NCBI GenBank assembly: GCA_902760645.1
Contig: CACWHC010000001.1
Coordinates: 186,001 to 250,000, forward strand
DNA from: an uncultured bacterium
GTDB lineage: Bacteria > Cyanobacteriota > Vampirovibrionia > Gastranaerophilales > Gastranaerophilaceae
Length of the DNA: 64,000 nt
Direction of reading: 5' to 3'
The notes under the pieces were generated by a model. It worked only from the letters and a program-made list of their open reading frames with translations. It did no database searches and was not told the origin of the DNA. This document shows, piece by piece, positions 17,480-27,060 of this stretch. Made by a program: the position numbers and the translations under genes. Every line of letters begins with the position of its first letter. Within the stretch, counting starts at the first letter, position 1.

Positions 17480-18682
17480 ATGCCGGAATTAGCAAGAAAG
17501 TACGAAGAACGCTACTATTATTATGGCGAACAGCGTCGTACCTGTACAGCAATACCTGACAGACGACCTTTCGGGCAAAACGTAGTTCCCGTAAAAAAAT
17601 ATAAACATACACAACCTAAAAGACAAAGACACGCAAAAGCTGATAAAGATGTTTTTATTGCAAGATTTTTGGGCATATTCCTTTTACTGACAATCGGAAT
17701 ATTTATCCTGCCATCCGCATTTAAAAATATTACCGGTTCAATGTTTACAAAATCCCCATATCCTAAAATTAAGGCTGAATACCGAAATATTGTTTTCCCT
17801 ACGTTAAATTATATAAATAATAATATCTTTTTAAATGAATTATCTTTAAACGGCACTGCAAGCAAGAAAAAAGCGCTTATGAAAGAGCTTCCTGTATCTG
17901 GTGAACTGACAGATTTAGAAAACAGTATAAAAAATATTATGCCAATGTATCCTGCAATCCATCCGGCAGTATTTGTTTGGGATTACGATAGCGGAAATTA
18001 TGCCGATATAAATGGAGAAGAAATATTCCCGGCCGCAAGTATTATCAAAATTCCGGTATTAATACAATTATTCAAATCAATAGAAACAAAACAGCTATCA
18101 CTATATGACAGTATGGAACTTACAGATTACTACAGAGCGGAAGGCTCGGGTAATTTACAATTCAAAGCCGAAAATTCAACATATACAATTGATTATCTTG
18201 CCCGAATAATGATTACTGATTCCGATAACTCGGCAACAAATATGCTTATGTCAAAATTGGGGTCTATGACAGATGTGAATCAGGGACTTAGAGATTGGGG
18301 AATAAAAAGAACTCAGGTTAAAACCTGGTTACCTGATATGCAGGGAACAAATTATACTACGGCCAAAGATTTAGCAAAAATGCTGTACAATATAGAAAAC
18401 CCTAAATTCCTTTCAGACGACTCAAGAACAAAAATAATTAGTTATATGAGTCACGTTAAAAATAATCGACTTATTCAGGCAGGTTTAGGCAGCGGTGCAT
18501 CTTTTATTCATAAAACAGGTGATATTGGGAAGATGCTTGGAGATGCCGGTGTTGTAACAACCCCTAACGGTAAAAAATATATCGTAATTATTATGGCAAA
18601 TCGTCCTTATAATTCACCTGAAGGTAAAGATTTTATAGTAAAGGCATCTGAAATAATATATAACTATATGGTGGTAAAATAA
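17480..18682 (+). CDS. membrane-anchored class A beta-lactamase-like serine hydrolase
   Basis: A penicillin-recognising fold protein with a basic cytoplasmic N-terminus (1-57), one membrane segment (about 58-80) and an external catalytic domain. The active-site triad motifs are present: S187-x-x-K190 (ASIIK), S248-D249-N250 (TDSDNSATN) and K345-T346-G347 (HKTGD). The omega-loop region reads KTWLPDMQGT, with Leu where class A beta-lactamases have the deacylating Glu166. It therefore probably forms slow acyl-enzymes or acts on peptidoglycan or another substrate, rather than hydrolysing beta-lactams well. AGGAGA lies about 10 nt before the ATG. Monocistronic by its own promoter and the convergent gene downstream. 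Confidence 0.82.
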   Translation: MPELARKYEERYYYYGEQRRTCTAIPDRRPFGQNVVPVKKYKHTQPKRQRHAKADKDVFIARFLGIFLLLTIGIFILPSAFKNITGSMFTKSPYPKIKAEYRNIVFPTLNYINNNIFLNELSLNGTASKKKALMKELPVSGELTDLENSIKNIMPMYPAIHPAVFVWDYDSGNYADINGEEIFPAASIIKIPVLIQLFKSIETKQLSLYDSMELTDYYRAEGSGNLQFKAENSTYTIDYLARIMITDSDNSATNMLMSKLGSMTDVNQGLRDWGIKRTQVKTWLPDMQGTNYTTAKDLAKMLYNIENPKFLSDDSRTKIISYMSHVKNNRLIQAGLGSGASFIHKTGDIGKMLGDAGVVTTPNGKKYIVIIMANRPYNSPEGKDFIVKASEIIYNYMVVK

Positions 18683-18687
18683 AATTT

Positions 18688-20076
18688 TCAGAATATCTTA
18701 TACGGATTTAAAATATTATTTGGGTCAAATACACGCTTAATTTCCCGCATATAATCAAGCGAAGTTTTACTTACGACTTTTGATATATATTGACGTTTGT
18801 CAGCGCCAATACCGTGTTCTCCGGAAATAATACCTCCTAAAGAAGCTGCTAAATCATATATCTCTGATTTAGCAAGTTTAAACCGTCTGTATTCATCCTC
18901 ATCTCTGTAGTCAATCGGAATCTGAGGATGTACACTGCCATCCCCGACATGACCCACAAGACAAGATGTAAGATTATATTTATTACAAATCTCCCTTATT
19001 CCATAAACGAGTTTTGCCAAATTTTGACGGGGAACAATTACATCATCAGTAGTAACATTCGGTTTTAGCTTTGCACAGGCTCCCATTGATGAACGCCGAG
19101 CCATCCAAATCCTGTCATATTCTTCCTCACTATGAGAAACCTGAATTGCTGATGCCCTGCATCTTTTTAATATATTTTCTATAATTTTCTGCTGATAATC
19201 GATAGATTCAGCCATTCCGTCAATTTCAATTACAAGAGCAGCATCCTTATCACACAATAAACCTGCAGGATAAAATTTTTCAACAGTATTAATTGCATTT
19301 TTATCCATAAAATCAATGGTAGCAGGCATAATTTTTTCGTCAATAATCATATCCACTGCACTAACAGCATCTTCAACAGTATCAAAATACGCCATTATAA
19401 CTTTTGTTGCTTCAGGTTTTGGAATGAGTTTTAATACAGCCTCCGTAATTATACCGAGAGTTCCCTCAGAACCTACAAACAAACTCGTCAAATTATAACC
19501 TGTTGCATTTTTTACGGTATCAGAACCTGTTTTAATGATTTCACCATTTGCCGTAACAACTTCGAGATTTAAAACATAATTTTTTGTAGAACCATACTTA
19601 AATGTTTTTGCACCGCCTGATGCCTGAGCAATACTTCCGCCTATTGTAGACACTTTCAGGTTAGAAGGATCAGGCGGATAAAATAAACCCATTTTTTCAA
19701 TTTCTTCGAGTAAATCCCCGAGAATAACACCCGGTTGAACTTTTGCGGTCATATTTTGCTTATTAATTTCCAAAATTTTATTCATTTTTGAAAAATTCAA
19801 AATTATACCGCCATGTTCAACTCTGCAGGCACCTACAGTATTCGTACCCGCACCACGGCATATTATCGGAACACCATATTTTCTTGCTTTATTAACAACT
19901 TCTATAACATCTTCTTTTGAACGAACAAATACGACAGCATCAGGGATATTTGTTATAACTCTTGAATTGGAAGCATCCTGAGCATAGGCATAACATTCCT
20001 CTTTTGTTGATAAAACATTATCGGAGGATAGTTCACTTTTTATTTCTTTTATAAAATTTTCCGTACTAGTCGACAT
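18688..20076 (-). CDS. glcD: FAD-linked oxidase, GlcD / D-lactate dehydrogenase-like
   Basis: A VAO-type flavoprotein oxidising 2-hydroxy acids such as glycolate or D-lactate. The FAD-binding segment CRGAGTNTVGACRVEHGG is near residues 80-97, then STIGGSIAQASGGAKTFKYG and NLTSLFVGSEGTLGIITEAVLK; the C-terminal oxidase lobe holds LVGHVGDGSVHPQ and the signature GEHGIGADK. I use the ATG at 20076, which overlaps the end of the preceding giant gene by 11 bp, so translation may be coupled; a TTG at 20094 is less likely. No glcE or glcF partner lies nearby. Substrate cannot be decided from sequence alone. Confidence 0.88.
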   Translation of the reverse strand: MSTSTENFIKEIKSELSSDNVLSTKEECYAYAQDASNSRVITNIPDAVVFVRSKEDVIEVVNKARKYGVPIICRGAGTNTVGACRVEHGGIILNFSKMNKILEINKQNMTAKVQPGVILGDLLEEIEKMGLFYPPDPSNLKVSTIGGSIAQASGGAKTFKYGSTKNYVLNLEVVTANGEIIKTGSDTVKNATGYNLTSLFVGSEGTLGIITEAVLKLIPKPEATKVIMAYFDTVEDAVSAVDMIIDEKIMPATIDFMDKNAINTVEKFYPAGLLCDKDAALVIEIDGMAESIDYQQKIIENILKRCRASAIQVSHSEEEYDRIWMARRSSMGACAKLKPNVTTDDVIVPRQNLAKLVYGIREICNKYNLTSCLVGHVGDGSVHPQIPIDYRDEDEYRRFKLAKSEIYDLAASLGGIISGEHGIGADKRQYISKVVSKTSLDYMREIKRVFDPNNILNPYKIF

Positions 20077-23000
20077 AAGAAGCCAGCTTTTCAATATTTT
20101 TACTTAATCCGGATAATTTGTTATCCAGTTCATCAATTTTCTCAGCCGTATAAGTGTTGTTGTCACGAGCTTCAAGTGCTGAACAAATTCTGTCTAACTG
20201 CATTTCTATTCTGTCCAGTCTTGATTCCTGACGACTGATTTTTTCTTCGACAAAGCTTTGTAATTTACTGATTTTAGAATCCTGACTCATCAATTTCCCT
20301 TCAATAATACTCTGGAGTTCTTCTGCTCTGAACTCACTTTGGGATACGACATTGTCAAGAATATTTTGCATATTTTCAATATTTGCTTCCTGTTGATAAT
20401 ACTTAGATTCAATAAATTTATATAAATCTGATTTTGCAGGAAGTATATCTTTTAAATCATCCGCAATTGCACCTGATACTGATTTATCATAAATAGATGC
20501 AAGAGTATCGGTTGTTCCGTCCATCCATTCACCTAAATACATCATCACATTTTTCAAAATAGTATTAACCTGAACGGTATATTCTAATTTTTTATCAATC
20601 TCCGAAAGATGTTTTTCAATTCGCCTCATAATAAGTTTGCTGTCTGAACCGAATGCATTAACAACACCTTCTTCAACCTGATTAATTAATTTTTCATCAG
20701 AATTTTGCTGAATAATCATAAGTTTATTTAATCTTGAACTTATGCTTAGGATTTCTTCACTTAATTCTTCATACGAAACACGCTTAACCTCGGATTCAAT
20801 TATGACATCCTTTAAATCTTCCATTGACTTGGATATTCTTGTAAGATTTGCCGAAACGACAGCTAATTCATTATCTGATACCTTGCTCGACATATCATTT
20901 ACAACAAGACGCAACTTCGCCAAATCTGATTCTACATCTTGCATAGTGTATGTATACAAATCCATATCATCACCGGCATTGGATATTGCAGATAACTGAT
21001 GTTTTACATCCAATAGCATCCGATGAAGCTCATTTGTTCTGTCATTTACGAAATCTTTTATTTCTTCACTTTCTTCAGCAAATGAAATACCGTTTGTCAA
21101 AGAAACTACAGCAGAAATTACCGAATCCTTTATTTCAGCGGCACTTTTTGACAAATCTATATTTTTTAAACTTGTATCAATCTTAACAAGTTCATCATTT
21201 AATTTTGTGTAAACATTGTTGGTATTATCTGATGAGGCTTCTTTTAATGCATCTATTTGAGCCTCAACCATTCCTTTTATTTCGTATATTTCATCAAGAA
21301 CTCCGTTATCATCAGACATAGCAATAATATCGACTTTACTGTTAAGCTCCTTGATTAAGTTTTCCACGGATAACCCGGCTGTAGTGTTTGATTTTGAATA
21401 TTCTTCCAGACTTGTTTCCGTAGCTGCCAATTGCGACTTCAATTCATCAAATTTTTTCTTGAATAACTCTTTGTCAATTGTATTACCACTTGAAGATTCA
21501 ATACTTGTTTTTACAGACTGCACATCCTCACTTAATTTTTCGATATCAGCAGCAACATCACTCAAAATTTCTTCACTACTGTCTTGTGCAAGTATATCCA
21601 ACTTCGCATCAATTGATTTTACAAAATTATCTTTTAAATCTCTAATATCATCAATTATAGAATCAACACTATCAAAGATTTCTTCGTTCCCGGACTGAAC
21701 AATAATATCCAGTTTTGAATTTAATTCATTAACTTTTGAATCAATTACCGAATAAATTTCTTTATTGGATAAAATTGAATTAATATCATCTTTAATATTT
21801 TTTATATCTTCAAAGACACCCGAATCTTTATCATCAGAACCACCGCTTGCTAAAACTACAAGACCTACTTTTCTATCTAATTCATCTAACTTATCAATAA
21901 TTTTTGAAGCATTTTTATTTGAATTTTCAAATTTTTCATTAATTAAATCAAGCGTATAATCAACCGTATTCCGGACTGAACCAATAACATCCGCGATATC
22001 CTGAGCTGCCAAATCGGTATCCTGCTTCATCTCAATAATTTTATCAGCAAGACTCTTGTTCAAGCCACGTATTACATCAAATAATTCCTCATTATCAACA
22101 GCCGGTAAAACTGTATCTTTAAATATCTCTGTACCGGAAGATTTATTCTGTTCAATAAGATTTTTAATCTCTTGTAACTTTTCGGTTATAGACTCATAAT
22201 TTGATTTGCCTGCATCTTTTAACCTTGTTTCAAGATTTATTAAATCACTCTGAAATTCAGACTGAATTTCTTCTGCAATAGAAAAATTACTCTGAGTTAA
22301 ATTATGAACATTTGCAAGTACGTTATTAATAGTTTCCAAATTTGCATTTATTGAATCATTAACAACTTCTTCCAAAGCCGAAAGTCTTGCAACCGCATCC
22401 TTATATGATTCTTCAACTTTGCCGGTTGAAAATTCATCCTTAAGCAAATCTTTAACTTCATTAGAAAAAGTAACGTAAGAAAGTTCAATCTGTTCTTTTA
22501 CAGCAGCAAGCATATTTGCATAATCAAAATTCGCATATCCATCAATTGCATTCTCCAACGGACCAAAATTATCTGCTACAGATTTTAATTTTTCCTCAAT
22601 CGTATTTGAAACATTTTCGGCTAAATTATTCAAATCCGCTCTGATTGATGAAATACCGGAATCAAGACTGGCTATAATATTTCCGGAATTTTCCGTTTGA
22701 TTTGTATAAACTTTTTCAACATTTTGCCCTATCAAATACAAATTGTTATTAATAATTGCAAGGATTTCATCAAGAGTAGCTTTTACATCCTCTACCGCAC
22801 CCGTTCTTTCTTTTTTAATCTCACTTGATAAAATATCAAACTGTTGTCTTATATTTGCAAGAATTTCAATCAATCCGGAATTACCTACCAAATTTGTCAA
22901 TTTTTCAGATAATTCATCAAATCTTGTCCTAATGCTGTTAAATTCATTCTCAGAATTTTCTAAACTATCATCAGTTTCCTTAGATACATTTTGTACAGCC

Positions 23001-25606
23001 TCAACATAATTATTCAGTCTGCTGCTTAATATAGCTATAGACTGTTCATAGTTTTGAGAATATTCTGCAATTTCTTCATCAATTAATGACAACTTTGAGG
23101 ATAATGCCGAATCATCGTATCCCGAAGCAACATGTCCTAAGTTATCACTAATTGCTGATATTGAATCTCTTATCGCAGATATTTCCGCTATAATATCAGA
23201 CTTATAATTAAGCAAATTATTATTTATAATATTTTCCAAATTTTCTATAGCGTGTTTAGAATTTGATGCCAATGCCGTGTCATTTGCAATTAACTTAATT
23301 TCAGACAATTCCGATAATGCCGTATCAGATTTTTGCTGCATATTTTCTGATATTTTTTCTAACGACTCCCTATATTCATTTACTAAATTTTTCAGAGTTT
23401 CAAGCTTCTCATCCTTGGAACGGCTATTATTATCAATTAATTCACGAAGTTCATTAAACTTGTTTTCATCACCGCCAATTGAATTACCGACTATTTCTTT
23501 GATTTCATTGTAACGACCATTCTCCGTTAAGCTCAATTCATTGACAATATTTTTTATATCTTCGAGTTTTTCATCTTTAATTGAACTGTTATTACGAATT
23601 AAATCGTAAATACCATTCAATTTTTCATCTTTTGAATTGCTGTTTGTATAAATTATATTCTTTAACTCGTCAAATTTATCATCATCATTTTCTACGTTAA
23701 GATTTGAAAGTAAGTTTTCTATACTTGCAAGTCGTTCACTATCCGCAGATACATTCAAATTTGAAACAATACTTTCTATTTTCGCAAGTTTTTCATCTTT
23801 TGATGAACTGTGACCGTTAATTAAATCTTTTAACTCCTGAAGTTTTTCTTCTCTTGAAGAAAGCTGATTATTTAAAAGATTTTTAATTTCCTCTAATTTT
23901 TCATCTTTTGAATTTGATTTTTCCTCAATTACCGCTTCAATATGACTGAAATCAACATTTCCGCCTACATTATCTTTGATAGAATCAATCGCTGCCGCAT
24001 TATTTTCAATTAGAGTTTGTAATCTTTCAAAATTTTCATTCTTTTCCGCATCAAATCGGTTCATTATATCTTCAAGTTTTGAAAGCTTATCAAGAATTTC
24101 TGTATTGTTTTGAGAATTTTCTACTTTTGAAGAAAAATCTATAAACAATTCTCTCAAAGTATCTAAATATCCGTTCAAATTATCTGCAGCAGAATTTTTA
24201 AATGCTTCAACCGAATCATTTACACCTTCAACTTTTTCAACCAGAGCATTAAAATTAGATGATGATGATGAAAGTAATTCGTCTTTTAGATTTACAATCT
24301 CTTCAATATCAGTTTCCTGCAATCTCCTAACAACTTCTTCCGAAGCTTGAACAAGAGAAGAAGATAACTCTTTTATTTCTTCAGAAGAATTTGCCATCAT
24401 TTTTTCAAAACCGCTGTTAACATCCTGAAGCTGGGTGCCCAGTTCAGAAAGTCTGTCGGTTAAATAAGTCTGATTATCCACCTTCAAAACAGCAACAGCA
24501 TCTTTTAAGGCATTGATAAAATCTACTATTTCATTTACTTTTGCTGCTACGAGATTTTCATAATCATGAGCTTTTGAAGTAATAATATTCTCAATCTGCT
24601 TAAAATTATCAAGTATGTTATTAAAGTTATTTGATGCAAGATTTGCATAATCCTCAGACTTTGAAATAACTATATTTTCTACTCTTTTAACATTATCAAG
24701 GATGTCGTTTCCAAGCATAGTACCGGCCTCATCTCCGGTTTCAATTTTTGTAGTTATATCCTTGTTCAATGCTGCGAATTCATCTTTTAAATGATCAGAA
24801 TAGTCCATTATATTTGCTTTTAAAACTTCAATAGTAGTTTTAAAATCGATGGAATTGCTATTCATAGCCTCAGACATATTACTGCTCAGATATTTCAGAT
24901 GATCAAATCCGTCATTTAATATTTTTTGAATATCATCACCCATAGAGTAAAGCTTGGAATTTACATTCCCCAAATTAGAAGAAACAGTTGACTCCAAACC
25001 TTCTATCTTTGAGTTAGTATCATCTATTGAACGCTCAATCGTCCCGTATACATAATTATTTTTTGAGGAATAGTCATCTATTTTATTTTTTAAATCAACA
25101 AGAGCAGAAACCATATTCCCGTGGCGAAGATTTGAATCTGATATGAAATTTTCATAACCTTTTACCAAATCATCAGTTCTGTGACGCAATGTTTCAATCA
25201 TAGCACCGTTTTTTACGGCACTTTCAAGTGCATCAAGACGATCTAAAATAAGATTTTTCGCATCGGCATCACGGTTTGCAAAATTTACAACAGAAGTGAA
25301 TCCTGACTTAAAATTATCAGAAAGTGTTTTTACTTGACCTGTAAGCTCGGAATAATCGGTAGAACTGTTAATTGCATTTCTCAAACCTTCAAGTGTAGCA
25401 TCAATTTCGGATATTTTATCACTATCCTCCGACAGCTTCATATCAATCAACCGTCTGACACCGGCAAGAGCCTCGGCATTATCTTTTATGCCATCAACTT
25501 TTTCTTTTATTTCAGCTAAAATTCTTCTGTAATCTTCATCATTAACTTCGTTATTACGCTTTAAACCTTCTATAAGGACTGCAATTTCGTCTATGTTTTC
25601 TGCCAT
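20066..25606 (-). CDS. giant repetitive coiled-coil protein (1,846 residues)
   Basis: I do not recognise this protein. It has no signal peptide, no membrane segment, very few Cys and Pro, and is acidic and almost wholly helical. Residues about 555-745 hold roughly nine tandem units of about 20 residues with the core (N/S)SKDEKLEEIKNL(L/V)N. About 1240-1425 holds a second family of about four looser repeats around LxSKLDIIVQS. The C-terminal 100 residues form another coiled coil ending IEKLASYVD. AAGGA precedes the ATG and an extended -10 promoter lies upstream. glcD overlaps its end. The architecture resembles large cytoskeletal, tether or structural maintenance-like proteins, but no ATPase head is present. 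Confidence 0.85.
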   Translation of the reverse strand: MAENIDEIAVLIEGLKRNNEVNDEDYRRILAEIKEKVDGIKDNAEALAGVRRLIDMKLSEDSDKISEIDATLEGLRNAINSSTDYSELTGQVKTLSDNFKSGFTSVVNFANRDADAKNLILDRLDALESAVKNGAMIETLRHRTDDLVKGYENFISDSNLRHGNMVSALVDLKNKIDDYSSKNNYVYGTIERSIDDTNSKIEGLESTVSSNLGNVNSKLYSMGDDIQKILNDGFDHLKYLSSNMSEAMNSNSIDFKTTIEVLKANIMDYSDHLKDEFAALNKDITTKIETGDEAGTMLGNDILDNVKRVENIVISKSEDYANLASNNFNNILDNFKQIENIITSKAHDYENLVAAKVNEIVDFINALKDAVAVLKVDNQTYLTDRLSELGTQLQDVNSGFEKMMANSSEEIKELSSSLVQASEEVVRRLQETDIEEIVNLKDELLSSSSSNFNALVEKVEGVNDSVEAFKNSAADNLNGYLDTLRELFIDFSSKVENSQNNTEILDKLSKLEDIMNRFDAEKNENFERLQTLIENNAAAIDSIKDNVGGNVDFSHIEAVIEEKSNSKDEKLEEIKNLLNNQLSSREEKLQELKDLINGHSSSKDEKLAKIESIVSNLNVSADSERLASIENLLSNLNVENDDDKFDELKNIIYTNSNSKDEKLNGIYDLIRNNSSIKDEKLEDIKNIVNELSLTENGRYNEIKEIVGNSIGGDENKFNELRELIDNNSRSKDEKLETLKNLVNEYRESLEKISENMQQKSDTALSELSEIKLIANDTALASNSKHAIENLENIINNNLLNYKSDIIAEISAIRDSISAISDNLGHVASGYDDSALSSKLSLIDEEIAEYSQNYEQSIAILSSRLNNYVEAVQNVSKETDDSLENSENEFNSIRTRFDELSEKLTNLVGNSGLIEILANIRQQFDILSSEIKKERTGAVEDVKATLDEILAIINNNLYLIGQNVEKVYTNQTENSGNIIASLDSGISSIRADLNNLAENVSNTIEEKLKSVADNFGPLENAIDGYANFDYANMLAAVKEQIELSYVTFSNEVKDLLKDEFSTGKVEESYKDAVARLSALEEVVNDSINANLETINNVLANVHNLTQSNFSIAEEIQSEFQSDLINLETRLKDAGKSNYESITEKLQEIKNLIEQNKSSGTEIFKDTVLPAVDNEELFDVIRGLNKSLADKIIEMKQDTDLAAQDIADVIGSVRNTVDYTLDLINEKFENSNKNASKIIDKLDELDRKVGLVVLASGGSDDKDSGVFEDIKNIKDDINSILSNKEIYSVIDSKVNELNSKLDIIVQSGNEEIFDSVDSIIDDIRDLKDNFVKSIDAKLDILAQDSSEEILSDVAADIEKLSEDVQSVKTSIESSSGNTIDKELFKKKFDELKSQLAATETSLEEYSKSNTTAGLSVENLIKELNSKVDIIAMSDDNGVLDEIYEIKGMVEAQIDALKEASSDNTNNVYTKLNDELVKIDTSLKNIDLSKSAAEIKDSVISAVVSLTNGISFAEESEEIKDFVNDRTNELHRMLLDVKHQLSAISNAGDDMDLYTYTMQDVESDLAKLRLVVNDMSSKVSDNELAVVSANLTRISKSMEDLKDVIIESEVKRVSYEELSEEILSISSRLNKLMIIQQNSDEKLINQVEEGVVNAFGSDSKLIMRRIEKHLSEIDKKLEYTVQVNTILKNVMMYLGEWMDGTTDTLASIYDKSVSGAIADDLKDILPAKSDLYKFIESKYYQQEANIENMQNILDNVVSQSEFRAEELQSIIEGKLMSQDSKISKLQSFVEEKISRQESRLDRIEMQLDRICSALEARDNNTYTAEKIDELDNKLSGLSKNIEKLASYVD
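23370..23935 (-). repeat. tandem SKDEKLEEIKNL repeats within the giant protein gene
   Basis: About nine consecutive units of roughly 60-66 bp, diverged in DNA but clear in protein (SSKDEKL, SSREEKL, SADSERL, NSKDEKL, SIKDEKL, RSKDEKL). Boundaries are approximate. Confidence 0.7.
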
Positions 25607-25641
25607 TATTAATTTTCCTTAAAATACACTTTCCCAATAAT

Positions 25642-25671
25642 ATTTTAACAGAACAATGGGGAATATAGCAA
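25642..25671 (-). promoter_or_regulatory. extended -10 promoter of the giant coiled-coil gene
   Basis: On the minus strand TGT-TAAAAT (-10 at 25642-25647) with TTGCTA 18 bp upstream (25666-25671), 35 bp before the ATG. It is divergent from the korDABC promoter. Confidence 0.5.
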
Positions 25672-25726
25672 AATGTTAAGCAATTTTATTAATTGTAACG
25701 AAAAAGAAAGCAAAAAATTTATTAAG

Positions 25727-25735
25727 TGTTATAAT
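25727..25735 (+). promoter_or_regulatory. extended -10 promoter of korDABC
   Basis: TGT-TATAAT (-10 at 25730-25735), 29 bp before korD. I see no good -35. Confidence 0.5.
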
Positions 25736-25764
25736 ACACATGGCATGGTTGAGAGGATTTAGGA

Positions 25765-25977
25765 ATGAGTCACATTGTAATTGATAAAAACAGATGTAAG
25801 GGATGTTATTTGTGCATTGAAGAATGTCCCAAAAAATTATTAAAAATTGGAGAAGAAGTAAACAATCTGGGTGTACATCTGGTGGAATTTGATGATCCCA
25901 ACCATGAATGCTTAGGTTGTGCAATGTGTGCAACAAGATGCCCTGATATAGCTATTACTGAAGTGTACAGAGGATAG
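25765..25977 (+). CDS. korD: 2-oxoacid:ferredoxin oxidoreductase, ferredoxin (delta) subunit
   Basis: A 70-residue dicluster ferredoxin subunit passing electrons from the thiamine-diphosphate centre to external ferredoxin. Two complete [4Fe-4S] motifs are visible: Cys11, 14, 17 and 21, and Cys49, 52, 55 and 59, each CxxCxxCxxxCP. A GAGAGGATTTAGG ribosome-binding region precedes the ATG. First gene of a compact four-gene operon; korA starts 3 bp after its stop. Confidence 0.93.
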   Translation: MSHIVIDKNRCKGCYLCIEECPKKLLKIGEEVNNLGVHLVEFDDPNHECLGCAMCATRCPDIAITEVYRG

Positions 25978-25980
25978 AAA

Positions 25981-27060
25981 ATGACTGAATGTTTAATTGA
26001 AACAGGTAAAAAAGTATTAACAAAAGGTAATTACGCAATTGCAAATGCAGCAATACTTGCAGGTTGTGAATGCTATTTCGGATACCCGATTACTCCACAA
26101 AGTGAAATCGGTGAATTTATGAGCGGAAAAATGCAGGAGCTTAAAAGAGCTTATGTTTCTGCAGAAAGTGAACTGGCAGCAATTAATATGGTTATAGGAG
26201 CTTGCTCTACAGGTGCAAAAGCAATGACATCATCTTCTTCCTGTGCGGTTGCACTTATGCAGGAGGCATTATCTTATGCTGCATCAGACGAATTACCGAT
26301 TGTATTGGTAAGTGTTATGCGTGGCGGTCCGGGTTTGGGAAATATTTATCCGTCACAGGGTGATTATAATCAGGCAACAATTGGCGGCGGTGACGGAGAT
26401 TATAAAATTATAGTACTTGCACCGTCCACTGTTCAGGAATGCGTAGATTTAACCTACAAAGCATTTTATCTTGCACACAAATACAAAAATCCGACCATTA
26501 TGCTGGCTGACGGATTATTGGGGCAAATGATGGAACCTATTGAATATAAAGAATACCCGTATCCTGAAATTGATAATTCCGATTGGGCATTAACTGGGGC
26601 AAAAAACCGTCCGGCAAAAGTAATTCGCTCATATGCTCCAAGTGCGGATACTCAATGCGAATTTCTGAACAGATTACACGCAAAATATAAACTTATCGAA
26701 GAAAATGAAACAGAATGGGAAGAAATTAATACGGAAGATGCGGATATTATTCTTGTAAGTTTCGGTTCTCCTGCAAGGAACGCAAAATCAGCTATGAAAG
26801 AATGCCGTAAATTGGGCATTAAGGTCGGATTACTAAGACCTATTACTTTGTTCCCATTCCCTTCAAAGAGAATTGCGGAACTCGCTGATACGGCAAAAAT
26901 GTTTATTTCTGTTGAAATAAATATGGGACAAATGATTAGAGATGTAAAATTAGCGGTTAACGGCAAAGTTCCGGTAAAACTGTTAAACAAACCGGTTGGT
27001 AATCCTCCGTCTGTTGAGGAAATTGTATCCAGAATCAAAAAAGAAAGCGAAGTGTTATAA
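25981..27060 (+). CDS. korA: 2-oxoacid:ferredoxin oxidoreductase, alpha subunit
   Basis: The pyrimidine-binding (alpha) chain of a thiamine-diphosphate 2-oxoacid oxidoreductase. Landmarks are GNYAIANAAILAGCECYFGYPITPQSEI (about 17-42), SAESELAAINMVIGAC, MTSSSSCAVALMQEALSYA, and PGLGNIYPSQGDYNQ. At 359 residues it matches the KorA/VorB alpha class, without fusion to gamma. The stop overlaps the korB ATG by one base (TAATG). Substrate could be 2-oxoglutarate or branched-chain 2-oxoacids such as 2-oxoisovalerate; the sequence does not decide by eye. Confidence 0.92.
   Translation: MTECLIETGKKVLTKGNYAIANAAILAGCECYFGYPITPQSEIGEFMSGKMQELKRAYVSAESELAAINMVIGACSTGAKAMTSSSSCAVALMQEALSYAASDELPIVLVSVMRGGPGLGNIYPSQGDYNQATIGGGDGDYKIIVLAPSTVQECVDLTYKAFYLAHKYKNPTIMLADGLLGQMMEPIEYKEYPYPEIDNSDWALTGAKNRPAKVIRSYAPSADTQCEFLNRLHAKYKLIEENETEWEEINTEDADIILVSFGSPARNAKSAMKECRKLGIKVGLLRPITLFPFPSKRIAELADTAKMFISVEINMGQMIRDVKLAVNGKVPVKLLNKPVGNPPSVEEIVSRIKKESEVL

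Noticed and set aside
20742-23513. Several 60-115-residue plus-strand frames opposite the giant coiled-coil gene
   Set aside because: Ser-, Leu- and Phe-rich shadows of Glu/Lys/Asn-rich coding on the other strand; no ribosome-binding sites or family resemblance.
23370-23935. Tandem DNA repeats as a mobile or satellite array
   Set aside because: The periodicity is at the protein level with strong DNA divergence, so it is an old coding repeat.
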